This document shows, piece by piece, positions 1-12,944 of a DNA stretch of 64,000 nt. This DNA is from Paguma larvata (Eukaryota; Chordata; Mammalia; Carnivora; Viverridae). The position numbers and the translations under genes are program-made. The stretch is from the NCBI GenBank assembly GCA_030068075.1, contig CM057828.1:110280699-110344698 (forward strand). The letters run 5' to 3'. The notes under the pieces are model-generated. The model was not told the origin of the DNA. It saw only the letters and a list, made by a program, of their open reading frames with translations, and searched no databases. Numbering within the stretch: position 1 is the stretch's first letter; each line of letters opens with the position of its first letter.

Positions 1-290
1 GGCTGAAAGTTCCAGCCTTTGAATCAAGGCCTAACCTGGCGACCTGCCCCATCCTGAAGCTATCTAGGGTAACATCAGAGTTGTCTCATTAGAACAAAAG
101 ATGCACCTATCATCCAGGAAATTCTAAGAGATACAAGAGCTCTGTTGTCACGAACCAGGGACAAAGACCAAATAGCAGTAAAAGAGTCAATTCTATCATC
201 TTTATCACTCAGGAAATTCCAAGAGCTTTAGGAGCTCTGTGTCAGGAACCATATTTATTTCTTACGATACCATAGGTGGCTAGCGCACTC
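1..290 (+). mobile_element. Ancient LTR fragment (ERVL-like)
   Basis: Segments such as GGCTGAAAGTTCCAGCC, TCTCATTAGAACAAAAGATG, CAGGAAATTCCAAGAGCTTT and AGGAGCTCTGTGTCAGGAAC resemble an old mammalian LTR. The unit around AGGAAATTC to GAGCTCTGT occurs twice (about 110-154 and 205-250). The left part is cut by the window edge. Family uncertain. Confidence 0.45.
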
Positions 291-644
291 TGGAGGTGCT
301 CCTTGGCCAGGTGTACTCCTGTGGGGTTTTTCGAAGCCATTTGCAGGTAAGTGTCAGCGGCAACTGCCTCCTATCTCCCTGACCTGCTCTGAGGACCACC
401 CTTACTGACTGGCAGAGGGAGCCCATCTCTGATGCAAGAGCCACTGCTGACCGGGCTGGGTCAGGAAAAGCCCAGATCCAGGCAGATCCAGGCAGGGGAG
501 AGAGTGGGGGATGGGGAAGAGGCTGTGTTCATGCCACAGGTCCGTGTCTCTGGTATGTGGTTGTCTCACAAAACGGTAACTCTTACATCACAGGCCTGTT
601 TTCAACAAGAAAACTAGGGTAATGCCCACCACCCACCGAGTCTC

Positions 645-835
645 TAATCTGTGCAAACATTTACACCTACTATTGCTAATTCTCAAACCCTGGAGGGAGA
701 CATAACCATCCTTCATTTACACATGAGTAACTGGAGGTTTAGAGAGGTTTGAACGCTTGCTCTGGGTCACAGTTAAATGGCAGAGGCTGGATTCAAACGC
801 ACATCTGTCAGGTGCCACTGTCTATTCTATGACAT
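645..835 (+). repeat. MIR element
   Basis: It shows MIR-like ACATGAGTAACTGGAGGTTT, GGTCACAGTTAAATGGCAGA and GGCTGGATTCAAACGC. Confidence 0.65.
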
Positions 836-2078
836 TTCGTGATGCTGCCAGGTTCACGTTATGAGGACAAAAGCCAGATCCAAGAGCCAATCCCTGGAGG
901 CTGGCCAGCCCCAAACAATGGCTGGCGACTTACCCCATAAACGAAATCAGAGAGATGGGAGCCCCAGAATGCCTGAGAGATGTGGTTCGTGGTTGGCCGT
1001 ATGAGGTACAGGGAGCTAACTTTGCTCACCGGGCAAGATGGAAGTGGATTTCTTCAACTCTTTCCGCGCTCTCATTCTAGTGCCTCTGACACCCTATTCG
1101 AAAGTTCCTGTGTGTCTTCATGGATGCAAACTTTCCAGCCTAGAGAGAGCCCTGGCATGGGCCCCTCCTTCCCCTCCAAGACACAGCCAGTCAGGATCTG
1201 GGCCCTCGTCCAGCCCGCAACACCCTACCGTGTGTCGGTATCTGGGCAGGGCTCAGGTGAAAATTTGGTGCTAAGTCTGTGACCCAGTGTGGACAAGCCC
1301 TATTGGTCAATAGACAAGTAGCTTTCCCTCAGAGAAAGGGACCATCCAGTGCTCTCCAGCACCCACTTCTCACACTGCCCTTAATAGCACTTCACTCACT
1401 TTCTTTGGCCAAAGAGACTGGGGGGGGAGCCCCATTTGTCCCACTGGGGCAACTCTGCCCCTTTAGTCAAATCCACAAGGCTTCCTCATGAGCTCAAATC
1501 CCATTCTCTCTATGAAGCCCTCTGCCCCTCCCCTGCTCTGAATTCCTCCAACACTTCCTGCTGGCACCCTTAATTTTTCTTAAACACCAGGTATTTAAGC
1601 AACATGTGGGCAGGGGCTAATGGGCGAGCATTACACTCGAAACTCCTTCCTTTCCCCAGATGACCTCTGTGGCTGACTTTACAGATATTCACCCATCGTG
1701 GCAAAACGGTGTGCACGTGGCATCCTGTGATTTCCTTCTGGAAATGTTTATTTCGGAGGCACATTTCCATGTATGGACACCAGCGGCATGCCTGCCATTT
1801 CGAATGGCTCCGGGGAGGGCTGTCTTGTCACAGTGCGTCAGGGTTTGCTGAGTCATTACAGGATCGCTGGGCATTTGGGTTACCTCCAGCATGTTGCTAT
1901 TATAAATAGCATTGCTGCCTCCCAGTCATTTTTGCATTTAATCACCCACTGCTTAGATGTTTAACTGTTTCCTGGGGCTAGTCCTACCTCCTCAGAGGTG
2001 TGGATGTGGTTTCACCTTTTGTATCCCCCTCTGACTGCCCGCAGGGGTGCCGAGCCCCAAGAAGAGCTTCATAAGAAA

Positions 2079-2096
2079 GCTAGCTAGCTAGCTAGC
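2079..2096. repeat. (GCTA)n short tandem repeat
   Basis: Four and a half perfect GCTA units, directly before a MIR. Confidence 0.9.
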
Positions 2097-2300
2097 CATT
2101 TCCTGAGCCCTCGCTACGTGCCAGACACCAGGGCAAGCGCTTTCCATGCATGATTTTATTCTCACAGCGACCCTGTGTGGTAGGTGCCGCCCTGACTCTC
2201 ATTTTATAAATGGGGAACCTGGCACTTCAAGTGACTGGGTGATTTTCCCAGCATGTAGCCAGTAAGAGGTGGGGCACGGACCTGACCTAGGCCATCAGGC
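2090..2300 (+). repeat. MIR element
   Basis: CTACGTGCCAGACACCAGGG, ATTTTATAAATGGGGAACCT and AGCCAGTAAGAGGTGGGGC follow the MIR order. Confidence 0.65.
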
Positions 2301-3282
2301 TCCACACACCCCTGTTTGACCCATCTCACCGAAGGTATCTGGGCACCGTGGGCAGTCTCCTGTGCGCTCCTGGCTCAGCCCAGGCTGACGTGCGGCTTGG
2401 TGAGACCCTTCCTCAAGGGTAGATTCATCCAGGATCACCTGACTGAAAGTCACTCTGGTGCCCGTGATGCTCGTTCCAGCCACCTGTGGGTGTCTGCTCT
2501 ATGATAGCCCATGTGTCCCATCAGGATCATAGTGGACTCCATATTGCCATTTCAGCTCCCAGGTCCCAGGCCTGAGTTTTCGGAACAGAAGATTCTTCCT
2601 CTGATTCCTGGGAGCACGGGGAGAAAGGGAGCAGGAAGGGCATGGAGTCCTGCTCCAGGGGGCCCTTAGCACCTCGAATATTTGAGAGAAGGAGAGCTGC
2701 CTACGAAGCTGGGGGCTAGTGCCAAGTGGCCCTATGGTGAAGGAGAGCTGGCAGGGCTACAGCCCCAGGAGAAAGGATAGGGCCTGGTCCTTTCTTTTTC
2801 TGAAACTCTTTCTCAGAGAGTTGGCTCTGGCAGGCCTGGTGTCCTCAGGGAAGCCGTAGCCCTTGACCTTGTCCTCCACTGTCCCCTGCTCCAGCACCAC
2901 AAAGTGGAGAAGCACCAGGCCTCTGCCATGCTTGTTTCTCTGGTCACGTCCATCTGAACTTTGAGAAAAGTGGCCCCACCAAGGAGGCTCTTGCGAGATC
3001 ATCGGAGATGAGAAGGCAAGTCTTTCAAACGGCACTCTTTCTGGCCACCGGCCTTCGGGTGGGTGAAGATTAGTATCTCCATTTTACAGGTGAGAGGTTC
3101 CGAGAGGGGGGAACCAATGAGCTTAATGGTGTGGTCAAGATGACGCATCTCAGAAGCTACCGGTGGGGGCGTCTCAAATGTGGAACCCCAGAGTTGCTCT
3201 GGAACCGCAATTAGCAAACCTACCAGTTCTCAAGCATCTTCTGAAATAGCATGATTTTTCTTTCTCATTAGAAAAACAGTAC

Positions 3283-3406
3283 ATTGTGGGGTTCTGTGCT
3301 GGTAGCACAGAGCCTCCTTTGGGGTTCTCTCCCTCTTTCTGCCCTTCCCCCACTAGCGCTATCTCTGTCTCTCTCAAAAGAAATAAATAAACTTGAAAAA
3401 AAAAAA
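3283..3406 (+). repeat. Felid CAN-SINE, 5'-truncated or internally deleted
   Basis: It retains GTTCTGTGCTG, the CT-rich block and AAATAAATAAAC plus A tail. It is bounded by direct repeats GAAAAACAGTACA (3271-3283) and GAAAAATAGTACC (3407-3419), so it integrated in this short form. Confidence 0.8.
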
Positions 3407-3977
3407 GAAAAATAGTACCTTGTCATTTTAGAAACTTTCAGAAAAAAGAAAATCAAAACTGTCCATAATTTCATCCCTTCAAGGCAACCCAATATTTACA
3501 CTTTGGTCTTTTATATACTCTTCCTTAGGTACATACTTTTTATGTCACTCTGTTCATGCACATAACAATTTTTGTGGTCGACTTTTCTCATTTTCCATAA
3601 ACATTTCTCTAGTCATCAAAAACTCTTTTCTTTGTAGAGATGCTTTTCTAACTACATACATTTGGACGTTATGTGAAGCTTTCTTAAATCTTTCCTTGTA
3701 TAATAGTTGCTCAATTCCAGCTTTCTGCTACTACAGATAATTCTGGGCTTAACACTTTGGTATAAGCTTTTTCTGCCTATACTTGTGAAATTCCATAATA
3801 TAGATTCCCCCGAATCTCCTGTATAGAATTGCTGGTCAAATGATGTGAGCCCTTTGAAAGTTCTTGGTAAATTGCTCTTCAGAGGAGTTGTGTCTTTTTT
3901 ATACACCCACTCTCTATTGCCTGCCCCACCCCAGCCTCTTCAGGTTAAGTGTGATCGTTAAAAATTTAAAAATATTT

Positions 3978-4170
3978 GGGGTGCCGGGTGGATCGGCTAG
4001 TTAAGTGGCCAACTCTTGATTTCGGTTCTGGTCGTGATCTCATGGTTGTGAGTTAGAGCCCCACGTCAGGCTCTGTGCTCACAGCTTGGAGTCTGCTTTG
4101 GATCCTCTGTCTCCCTCTCTCTCTGCCCCCCACCCTCCAAAATAAATAAATGTTAACAAATTTAAAAAAA
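3978..4170 (+). repeat. Felid CAN-SINE
   Basis: Near full length: diverged head GGGGTGCCGGGTGGATCGGC, CTCATGGTTGTGAG, GCTCTGTGCTCACAGC, CT-rich block, AATAAATAAATG tail. More mutated than most copies here. Confidence 0.85.
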
Positions 4171-4249
4171 TGTTTCTAAGTTAGTAAAATGATCAAAGGC
4201 CATCAACATCTTCAGCCATGATTTTCTCTACGGCTTCCATCCATCAGTA

Positions 4250-4460
4250 GGTTGACTGATAATGACTACAATTTTGGGGAGCGTCCTATATATCGGACTC
4301 TGTGCTAAGCACCCTATGTGGTTTATCTTATGGAATCGTCTTGGCACCCCTGGTCAGGTATTATTGCCTTTGCTGTGAAGATAAGAAACTTCAGATACAG
4401 AGAGGTTAAACAAGTTCCCCAAAGAGCACAGCCAGTGAGTGGTGAGATTGTCTCCTGTAC
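4250..4460 (+). repeat. MIR element
   Basis: ACTCTGTGCTAAGCACC, AAGATAAGAAACTTCAGATA, CAGAGAGGTTAAACAAGTTC and CACAGCCAGTGAGTGG follow the MIR order. Confidence 0.7.
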
Positions 4461-5629
4461 CTGGCTCTGACCACCAGTCCTAAATGCCGGGATGAACTTG
4501 GGGCCAAGTCTGGGCTGCCCGCCCTGCATAGATCTCCTTTCTGGTTCTAAGTGAGAAACTCATGACCAACTTCCTACTTGACTTTGTCGCAGTGAAGCCA
4601 AGGGGTAAACCTGACGGGGTCAAGCTGGCAAAACCGTAATATATTCAACTCCACAAAGAGTTGAGTTTCCTGACGTACCTGCAGGATTTAAGAGCAGCAA
4701 AACATTGTTCTTTCCCTTAAAAGCTTACTAGTTGAGGACCGAGGGTCAACACACAAATGACTGATCTATGAGGGAAAATACGTACGGGCCTAACATGAGG
4801 TGAGATTTGGGGATCTTGGGCATTCAGAAAAAAGAATGACAGCCGGCTGGGGGGTTCCACTGAGGAGGCACAATGGAAGCTCCCTACAGGGTGAGGAGAA
4901 TTTCCTTTGGCAGAGAGGGCAAGAGGGGACCCCAGGCAGAGGCTCTGCGTGGCCCACAGGACGGAAGGGTGTTGAGGGGTGGGCGTTCCACATGGGATTG
5001 AGGGTAGGTGATTTGAAGGGTGTGGCTGCCAAAGGCTAGGTGTGTGCTCTTGATATGGGCTGCAGGACCGCAGGTTGTATCCATACCAGGGGGACGATGC
5101 CAAATGCCTACGGGCATGGAGGGCAGGAGAGAGAGGAAGGCTTGAACATGGGAAATGGGTATGGGAATGGAAGCAAAACAATAGATCCCAGAGAGTTTAG
5201 AGAGTGTAGTTTGCAAGACGGGGTGATGGGCTGAGAGAGTCATTCAAGACTGACTGAGTCCCTGACCTCCTCTTTCCCCACCCACCCCTATCGCTGGTTC
5301 CATCTCTGTAACACATCCGAGGGCATCAGTCTCCTGCAGCTCCTGGATCACCACCCTGGCCAGGTCCCCACCACAGCTTGTCCCCTTCACTGCATTCACT
5401 CCAAGCTGGCTTCTCAGCTGCCTCAGTGGCTTCTCCATGACTTCTCTTTCCTGTGGCCGCAGTTGCGGGGGATCTTGGGATTGTCTGACCCCACACACTT
5501 TGGAAAGTGAAAGGAAGCATTATAAATAATTACACCCGGCAAAAGGCATAAACCAAGACTCTTATGGGCAAACCCGGACATACGGACTCTGCAGCCAGAG
5601 GGCTCATTAGCAAATGTAAGTTACACCAC

Positions 5630-5940
5630 AGGACTCTCCTGCTTAATGGCTTCCCTTGGCTATGAGAGTAAAGCCAGCACGTCTTCCCCCACACCCAATC
5701 TCACCCTCCTCTCTCCCTCTGCCTGTGCTCTGGCCGCACATTAGCTTCTTCCAGTACCAAGAACTTAAACCTGCCAGTCCTGGTGACTGAACACCCTCCC
5801 CTAGATCTTCATGAGGCACCCTCCCCCCCACCATTCGCCCCTCTTCCATGTGCCCTCCCAGATGCTTCTCGTGATCTTGCAGTAACTCTTTCCCATCCCC
5901 AGGTGGTTCTCTAGCACTAATCACTATCTGGAAGTAAGTT
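5630..5940 (+). repeat. L2 element, diverged
   Basis: Order of CTTAATGGCTTCCCTTGG, CTCTGGCCGCACATTAGC and TCTTCATGAGGCACC resembles L2 3' sequence. No intact frame. Confidence 0.5.
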
Positions 5941-7374
5941 ATTTATAGACTTCCGGTTTCGGCTCCAACTTGTAAAGAGCTTAGAAGTTGTCAGTCCCGT
6001 CCTGGAGAAAAGCTGGACACACTGAAACTTTATGACATTTTTTTGTATGCATCAGGGAACTGAGGTTACTGGGTGAGCCCCTGCCAAGGAAGCTGCAGAG
6101 AAGGGTGAATCTGGAATCACGGCCAAGAGCTGATTCCCTGGGGCAGGAGCCACTGGCCCCTTGAACTGGTAGGAACACTTGACTGGTCATTTTGACGAAC
6201 TGCTGGAGGCCAAGTATGGTCTAGTGTGAGAGCGACAAATTCCTGGGGACTGCAGTCTGCGGAAGACCCCATACTCTCTGGGTTTTCACTCTAGGAATTT
6301 ACCAGGTTCTCCTGGGGGAAAACCAGAGAAAGGTCCCTGGCTCTGGCTGGGGTAAAGGAAGAGCCATTCTTGGTGACCTTACTAGAACACTCTCCATACC
6401 AAAGTCTGCCCTCAGGGGAAAGGCAGACTTCCCACCCCACCTTCTCTGGCCTCCCTGCCTCACCACTCAGGAAGACCACAGACTAGAAGTACATGCTCAC
6501 TAAAGGGCGGCGATTTGATTAGATTCTAGCACTCTCCCCCTTCTCTACACCAGGAGGGCCAACAGGGCTCCATATAAGAACAGTAATATAATAACCATAT
6601 CCTCACATCCTCCTCTCTGGGCCGAGTGCTTAGGGAAGCCCAAAGTCAAGAGGAAAGACGAAAAGCAAGCCCAGGGATACTCTGGCACCAATAGCTACAG
6701 AAAGAAGACAAATCAGCCACCTCCCAGGTAGATTATTGTAAATCCTTACATAAGAGGCCTCTTTATCTTGGTTCCTATTACCCACGACGGCATCTCCTGC
6801 TTTCAAGAAAAAAGAAATCTCAAGCCCCACCAAAAACCAAGGAAACACACGGTCTGAAGAGACAAAGCAAGTATCAAAACCAGACTCAGATAGAGCACAG
6901 GTGTTAGAAATGATCACTCAGGAAACTTAAAGTAACTGTGATGAATTTGTCAACGGCTCTACTGGGAAAAGTAGACCACATGCCGGAACAGATGGGAATG
7001 AAAGCAGAGAGATGAGGAAGATCCAAAGGAAATGCTGGGCGTTGGAGAATGCCTTTTATGATTTCATGAGGAGACTCAACAAAGCTGAGTGAAGAGGCAT
7101 CAATGAGCTTGAAGATCTATCAATACAAGTACAATGGGAAAAAATCCAGAACGTCCAAAAACCGTGAGACAATTGCAAAATGCGACAGATAGACGTGTGA
7201 TTGCAATACCAGAAGAAGGAAAGGGAGAACAGTGAGCAGAACAAATATTTGCGGTCGTCACAGCACGGCAGACAATTGCCCAAAATTAACGACGCACAGC
7301 AAACCACAGGTGCAGGAGGCTCGATGACATTAAACTGAGTCCTTTCGTGTTTCTGGTTGGTTACGAGCCCCCCA

Positions 7375-7500
7375 ACTAGTGCGCAAGCTCCTTGAGAGCG
7401 TCTGTCTTGTTCATCTCTGTATCTCTGGACTCCAGACGGGGCCTGACACACAGCAGGTATACAGTAAATATTTATTGAATGAATGAGGGAGTCAGACTGG
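7375..7500 (+). repeat. L2 3' end
   Basis: AGCTCCTTGAGAGCGTCTGT and GTAAATATTTATTGAATGAA are the usual L2 3' terminal sequence. Confidence 0.7.
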
Positions 7501-7764
7501 TTTTGAGCCCAGGTGCCTGCGCGGAGGCAACACAGCTCACAGGACTTTGGTGCCCACGTGTCCCTTTGTTGGCCCTGGCATCCTTCATTTAGCCCACCTG
7601 ATGAGCAGCGGTAAGGTGCATGGGTGAAAGACCAGGTCAGCCCGGCCCCCCAAGTGTCCCCGTGGCCTGAGCAGGTGACCCATGATCTGCCAGATTACCC
7701 TGTGGTCACACCAGCCTGGGCCACCATCACCTCCTACCTACGTTACGACGGCCTCATGACTCAT

Positions 7765-8300
7765 CTATTATTCTAGCTTTAGTGCCCTCCAATCCACTTT
7801 CCACACATCAGCCAGAGTGCTGCTTATCGATAACATTGATCCGTTTTTTCTTATCACTTCAAATACTTCAGTGGCTCCCCATGGCATTCAGGATAGAAAT
7901 CCTAATTCCAGAGCATGGCGCGTGAGATGGGTCATGACTGTGGCTGTGTCCTCGCCAGTCTCCCGGCTTGCTGTTCTGACGGTCCCAGGACTTCCCCCTT
8001 CTCATCCTCAGCCCCTCGAAACTATTTGCAGTTCTCCAAAGTGGCTCCTCAGAGCTTCTAAGCTGGTTTCTTCTTCTTCTCCCTTCCCATCCCACCCCTG
8101 CACCTGGTTAAGGCAATCACCCTTCCGGCTTAGGTTGAGTGCCATTTCCTGGGGAAGCCCTTGTGTCCCCCACACCCCACTCTGAGTCTGGTTCCCCTTT
8201 TGCAAGCTGGCCCTTGCCGTAGCATTTGTCGCATAATATCGTCACTATTTACTTCCGTCTTTGTCCCACTAGAACGTCAGCTCCCCAGGGAAGTACTGAT
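7765..8300 (+). repeat. L2 element, 3' half
   Basis: About 0.5 kb of L2-like sequence: TCAGCCAGAGTGCTGC, CAGTGGCTCCCCATGGCATT, CAGGATAGAAATCCTAATTC and CCCACTAGAACGTCAGCTCC. The frame starting at 7817 is a remnant of the element, not a gene. Confidence 0.7.
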
Positions 8301-10456
8301 TATCTAGAACTTGGACATGAAGCACAAAGATGACTTCTTGCCTAATAGCAGTCCGGACATCAGCTAGCAAGCCTGCAGCCGTGTCTGCCTCTCGAGGGAA
8401 CGCCGTCTTGTCTGGTCACACCTCTCTATCGATTAGGGCCCAGACTCTAATGTTGCATGTTAACCTGGAGGAAGTGGATAAATTGCAAATGATTTTTGTC
8501 CAGTAGAGGTACAGATGATTTCTGACTGGTACAAAAGAGTAATTGCAAATGGTAGCACTTTGATTACTCTCTGGGACATGAACTGGTTTTGAAATCCGAT
8601 TCCCTCAGTCCTTTCCCACTACCCTCCCCTCTGCATGTACAGGAACGTGTGTCTGCGTATACACGTATTTCTTGTGCTCCTAGACTTCCCCGAACTCACG
8701 TTACCATTCCGTCGGTTGGTTCTGTCACTGACTATTTCATGAGAGGCTGCCGTGTGGAGGGGGGCAGCTGACAGCCTCTAGGCGCGGTGCCATTCCAGTC
8801 CTCCTCAGCTTTCAGGCCATGACCAGGTCCGGCCAGTGACCCAGCCCAGGAGGGACCGGACCGGGGCCCAGGCGTTTCTGCCTACATCTCGAAAGAGCGG
8901 CCTCCACTCCAGGGCTCTCCACAGGCTGGCCGAAGCTCTCTCAGTGCCCTTCCCCAGGCTGGAGCTCGCTCCCCCACGTCCTCCCTCCCTCCTCCTCCCT
9001 TCCCAGGTGTCAGCCCCCATCACCATCAATGGCTCTCTCTGCCTCCTCCTGTTCCCTCTGTTTTCTTAGCCCCAATCAATGTTTCTCCCCATAAATGGCT
9101 TGCATGTCTAACCCTGCTTCCTGGTGGCCCCGGAATGTCACCTGTGCTCACCATGTATCCGTGTAAGGGTTTTGTTTGTTGAAAATTACGCTTTGCCAGT
9201 AAGTCCAGGGCAGTCGTTTGTCCCATTTTAACGTGCTATCTGGGATAGCACTTATACCAGAGCAGCTGCTCAATAAATACATGTAGAACGAATGGACGTG
9301 GAAAAAAAGGATTTTGCTTTTAGAGGCTTGGGAGCCCAAGTGTAACGCCACGGTCTGGGTTGCCTGGGGGGCCCTGATCTGAAAGTAAACTGGGCCATGT
9401 TGCTTGAAAGCCACTGGAAATGACTCTGGGTCACCTTCACTCTGAGCTGCTTTGATGTCTTTCCTTTGAAAGTGCCCGTGTCTCCCACGTGACCTAATTC
9501 CTCCTCACAGTGTCCCTGCCAGGGCAGGAAAGGGGAAGGCGAGTGACTGACAAGACGTGAGGGAACTGACCTGAGGAGGAGACAGAAGGTGACGGTGCCA
9601 GGACAGAGAGAAGCTGGGGACACAGAAGCGCGGCGGGCCCAGTGGGCGCCCACGCCAAGCGTGTGGGCGGGGTGGTCACGGCCAGCAGGCTGAGTGGGAG
9701 CCTGTCTCCTCAGGGCCCCGAAAGACAGCCCCGGAAACGAAGAGCTAATTTGAAAATTCTCTCTCATTGTCCTGACAGGCATAGAATCTATGAAAACCTG
9801 TATTTAAAATCATTTTTTCTGATCACGCCATTTTCTCTGGTTATTCAGCAAGTTCAGTAGCTGATTACAAATCATCCCCCAACTGTGGTTAATTAAATAT
9901 TTGATAAATAGAATTTAGCACTTTTCATCTGCAGACAGCTTTCCTGACATTAACTAATTGAGTCTAAGAAAGGTAGCACCTTCATTCTGTAGATGGCAAA
10001 ACTGGCAAAGGGAAGACATTTTGAAGAAGTAAAAAAAAAAAGAAAGAAAAAAAAAGTGTGTACAGGGGGAGGGATCCTTAGGGCAAGACTATCCGGCCGC
10101 AGAACTCCCGGTCTCTGGGAGGTTTCGTTTGTGTAAGTCTCACCGTTGGTCTCGCTGGGATGCTGGTCTCGCTGGGAGGCTGGCCTCCCTGGATTTGCTT
10201 CTGGGAATATTCCTGGAGCCCCAGACGGGGACCCTGGGGACTCCTCTCCTTTCCTCTCCAGGGTCACTAGATTCAAGTTCTTTGTGCCGGAAACAAATTA
10301 GGGAGTGAAGATGGGGTCACTCAGGGTCGGCTAGGGTCTTGAGGGGAAGGTCTTATCCCACCCCAGCACCTAAGAACTGGCGCCTGCGGTGGAAGTCAGC
10401 ACCCAGGCAAAAGAAAGGCCGCTCCTGGGGCTCCTCCAAGACGGCTGGCGAGCAAC

Positions 10457-10471
10457 AGCGCCACCTGCTGG
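10457..10471 (-). promoter_or_regulatory. CTCF-like motif
   Basis: The reverse strand reads CCAGCAGGTGGCGCT, a complete match to the CTCF core CCASYAGRKGGCRS. It lies 8.6 kb beyond the SVIL poly(A) site. Occupancy cannot be judged from sequence. Confidence 0.45.
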
Positions 10472-12564
10472 CGACACAACTCTTCCCTTCGCCCCGCTGA
10501 CTCCTGGCGACTCTCAAGTTTTTCTCTGTTCATTTCCGTATTTCCTTCCCGCCCCCGCTGGTCCCAGCTCTGAGTTTGGCTTTTCAGCTGCAGGAATGGA
10601 GCTGACAGGTTAGTTCAGAATCAATATAAGTTGGTCAGAGGACCCTTTGGACACAAAGAGCAAACATCTCACCCTGGATTGAAGTCTTGCTTGACGAGCC
10701 ATTGGTAATGAGGGCTAAACCTACCTCTAGTGGAAGTTGAAGACTTTGTGCCCTGTAGACGCTGGGGGTAACTCTCTGCCTGGGGTGGGTTTCGGGACAC
10801 TTGTCTAGAAGCTCTGTTTTCTTTCTTAGGCTGTGCGCTTGTTTGGGGGGGCAGGGGAAAAGGAGCTGTAGGGGACCAGAGTTTGGCAGCCATTGAGTTT
10901 GGCTTTGGGAGGACCCTCCATGAGGCGTTTGGTCATCCTGTCACGGGCCCCACCCAGGTCTCAAAGGCCCAGGTGGGGGTTCCAGCCAAGTGAACAGATG
11001 GAAAAATCTCCATCTGTTCTCCCTAATGATGGAAACCGGTTCCGAATTAATTTCCGGGCCTACTCATCCTCTCTCGTAGAGTGCGAGGCGATTCAGCTCG
11101 TCCCCGCCCTGCTGCCCAGCAGCACATCAGACCAGAATCACTGATGGTGAAAAACCCTGTCCACACAGGAGTCCGAGCCAGGAGGCCAGGGTTCTGAAGA
11201 CAAGCGAGACAGAACCCTTCTGTGGCCGGGAGTCAGGAGAAGAGGGTGCCAGTCTCTCTCCCACCACGCAGGGACCGTCAGAGTTCAGTCCACGGGGACA
11301 AGGAGGTCGGAGCCTCCCCTGCTCCATCCAGCGTCTATAGGGGGTTTCCTGACAGCTCACTGCACCTCCCCGCAATGGGAGTACTGGCCCGAATTGGCCC
11401 TTGAGGACGGCTGGCCCATTTCTCTCCCTTTAGACAAGCTGGTGTCCTACTGAAGATGAAACTAAAATGGTCGGCGATGCGGCTTAAATTTCTAAGACGT
11501 GTTTGGAGCCCTGCAAATGAGCGCGGTGCTAGATCTTGGCCGAGAAGCGTAATGCCAGGTCGCCAGCTGAGTTCTCATGCTGGCAGTGGTCTCCCGGTTC
11601 CTGGTAGAGTCCCGGCCCCAGACTGAGCCCCCGGGAGCCCGAACATCCAGGTGGCCGAAGCGTCGGTGGGTTCCCCCTCTGACTTCTTGAGCAAACGACC
11701 ATTGAGTGGTCTGGCTGGCCCGGGCTCTTCCCCATTGCAAACTGCCTTGGTCACTGAAGAGCGCCGCGGCGGCACCGGGCTTTGCACAGGTTCTGTTCTT
11801 CCGTGCAGCCTCAACCTGGGTAGGCGCTGGCTCACTAAGTCCATTTCAGAGAGCTGAATGGAGCTGGGGCACAGAGAGGTTAAGGAGCTTGCTTAAGCTC
11901 AACAGCTATAAGAGGTGCGGCTCTGGGTGGAGGTCTGAGAGGCCCGAGAGCCAGCGCTCCTCTTTCTGTGTGATCGAGCCTCCCTCCCTGCGTTGTGGGC
12001 TTTGTGGCTCCAGGAACCCTCCAGTTACCTTAGCTTCCGACCGAAATGGCAATGGGTACTTTGGGCAAATTGAGGTGCTTTCTAATACTTAAAGTCAAAC
12101 TGTGGGTCAGAGATTGTGAGAACTGGTATCTGCTTTCTTTTGGCCAAGTGCAGGCGGCAGGATATAGTGGAATCAGAGGCAGAGTCAAATTCAACCTCTA
12201 CCGTTTGTTAACAACCGGAGGACTGGGCCGAATTTGACTTCCGAGGGCCCCGGCTGTACCGTGGGGATAACGAGCACCTTCCAGGGCCACTTCCCAGGAT
12301 GTGATGAAATCGCCTGGTACGAGATTCAGCGTGTGACCGCTTCCTCACGTGCCTCCTAACGGAAGAGATGATCGTGAGCTTTCGCGGGTCTTGATTACTC
12401 AGTAATAGACGAAGACGGAGCCCAGACAACCAGTCTGGGTACAGACTTGCACCGCCTCTACCCTAACTAGGTCTTCCATCGCAGCCAAATCCCTGGCCCT
12501 GAAGTTTTGTATGCCTCAGTCTTACATCTGCAAGATGCCCAATCAATCTTACAGGGCTATTCAA

Positions 12565-12664
12565 ATACATATATATGTATCATATATACAAATATATGTA
12601 TACATATATATGTATCATATATACAAATAAATATATATATACAAATATATATGATACATATATA
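12565..12664. repeat. AT-rich tandem and palindromic repeat
   Basis: A 30-nt unit is repeated exactly with period 35 (12565-12594 and 12600-12629). A 19-nt arm, 12605-12623, recurs inverted at 12646-12664, giving a perfect stem with a 22-nt loop. Confidence 0.9.
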
Positions 12665-12750
12665 ATGTTAAACACATTTAACATTGCAATATAATAGTGT
12701 AAGATTCAGAAACTAAATAGTTTCAATGCAACAGAATAATTACTTGTCTT

Positions 12751-12944
12751 TTTTTTAGCATTTATTTTGGAGAGAAAGAGAGAGGGAGAGTGAAAGTGAG
12801 TGGGGGAGGGGCAGAGAGAGAGGATCTGAAGCAGTCTCTCTGCTGATAGCATACAGCCTGATGTGGGGCTTGAACTCATGAACCATGAGATCATGACCTG
12901 AGCTGAAGTTGGATGCTTAACTGACTGAACCCCCCAGGAGCCCC
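12751..12944 (-). repeat. Felid CAN-SINE
   Basis: Inverted copy: GA-rich block, GAGATCATGACCTGAGC, head near CCCAGGAGCCCCC. Flanked by imperfect CTTGTCTTT direct repeats at 12742 and 12950. Confidence 0.85.

Larger units (their letters stand above)
4461..12564. other. Intergenic DNA downstream of SVIL, no gene seen
   Basis: Outside the L2 and CTCF-like entries I see only diverged unique sequence and repeat scraps. The longest frames (for example minus 4717-5181 and minus 9270-9782) lack splice signals with coherent phase, recognisable motifs or codon regularity. In human, SVIL is followed by LYZL1; nothing like a lysozyme exon was found here. Confidence 0.55.

Noticed and set aside
7817..8185. 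122-codon plus-strand frame
   Set aside because: It lies within an L2 element and has no reverse-transcriptase motif; chance opening.
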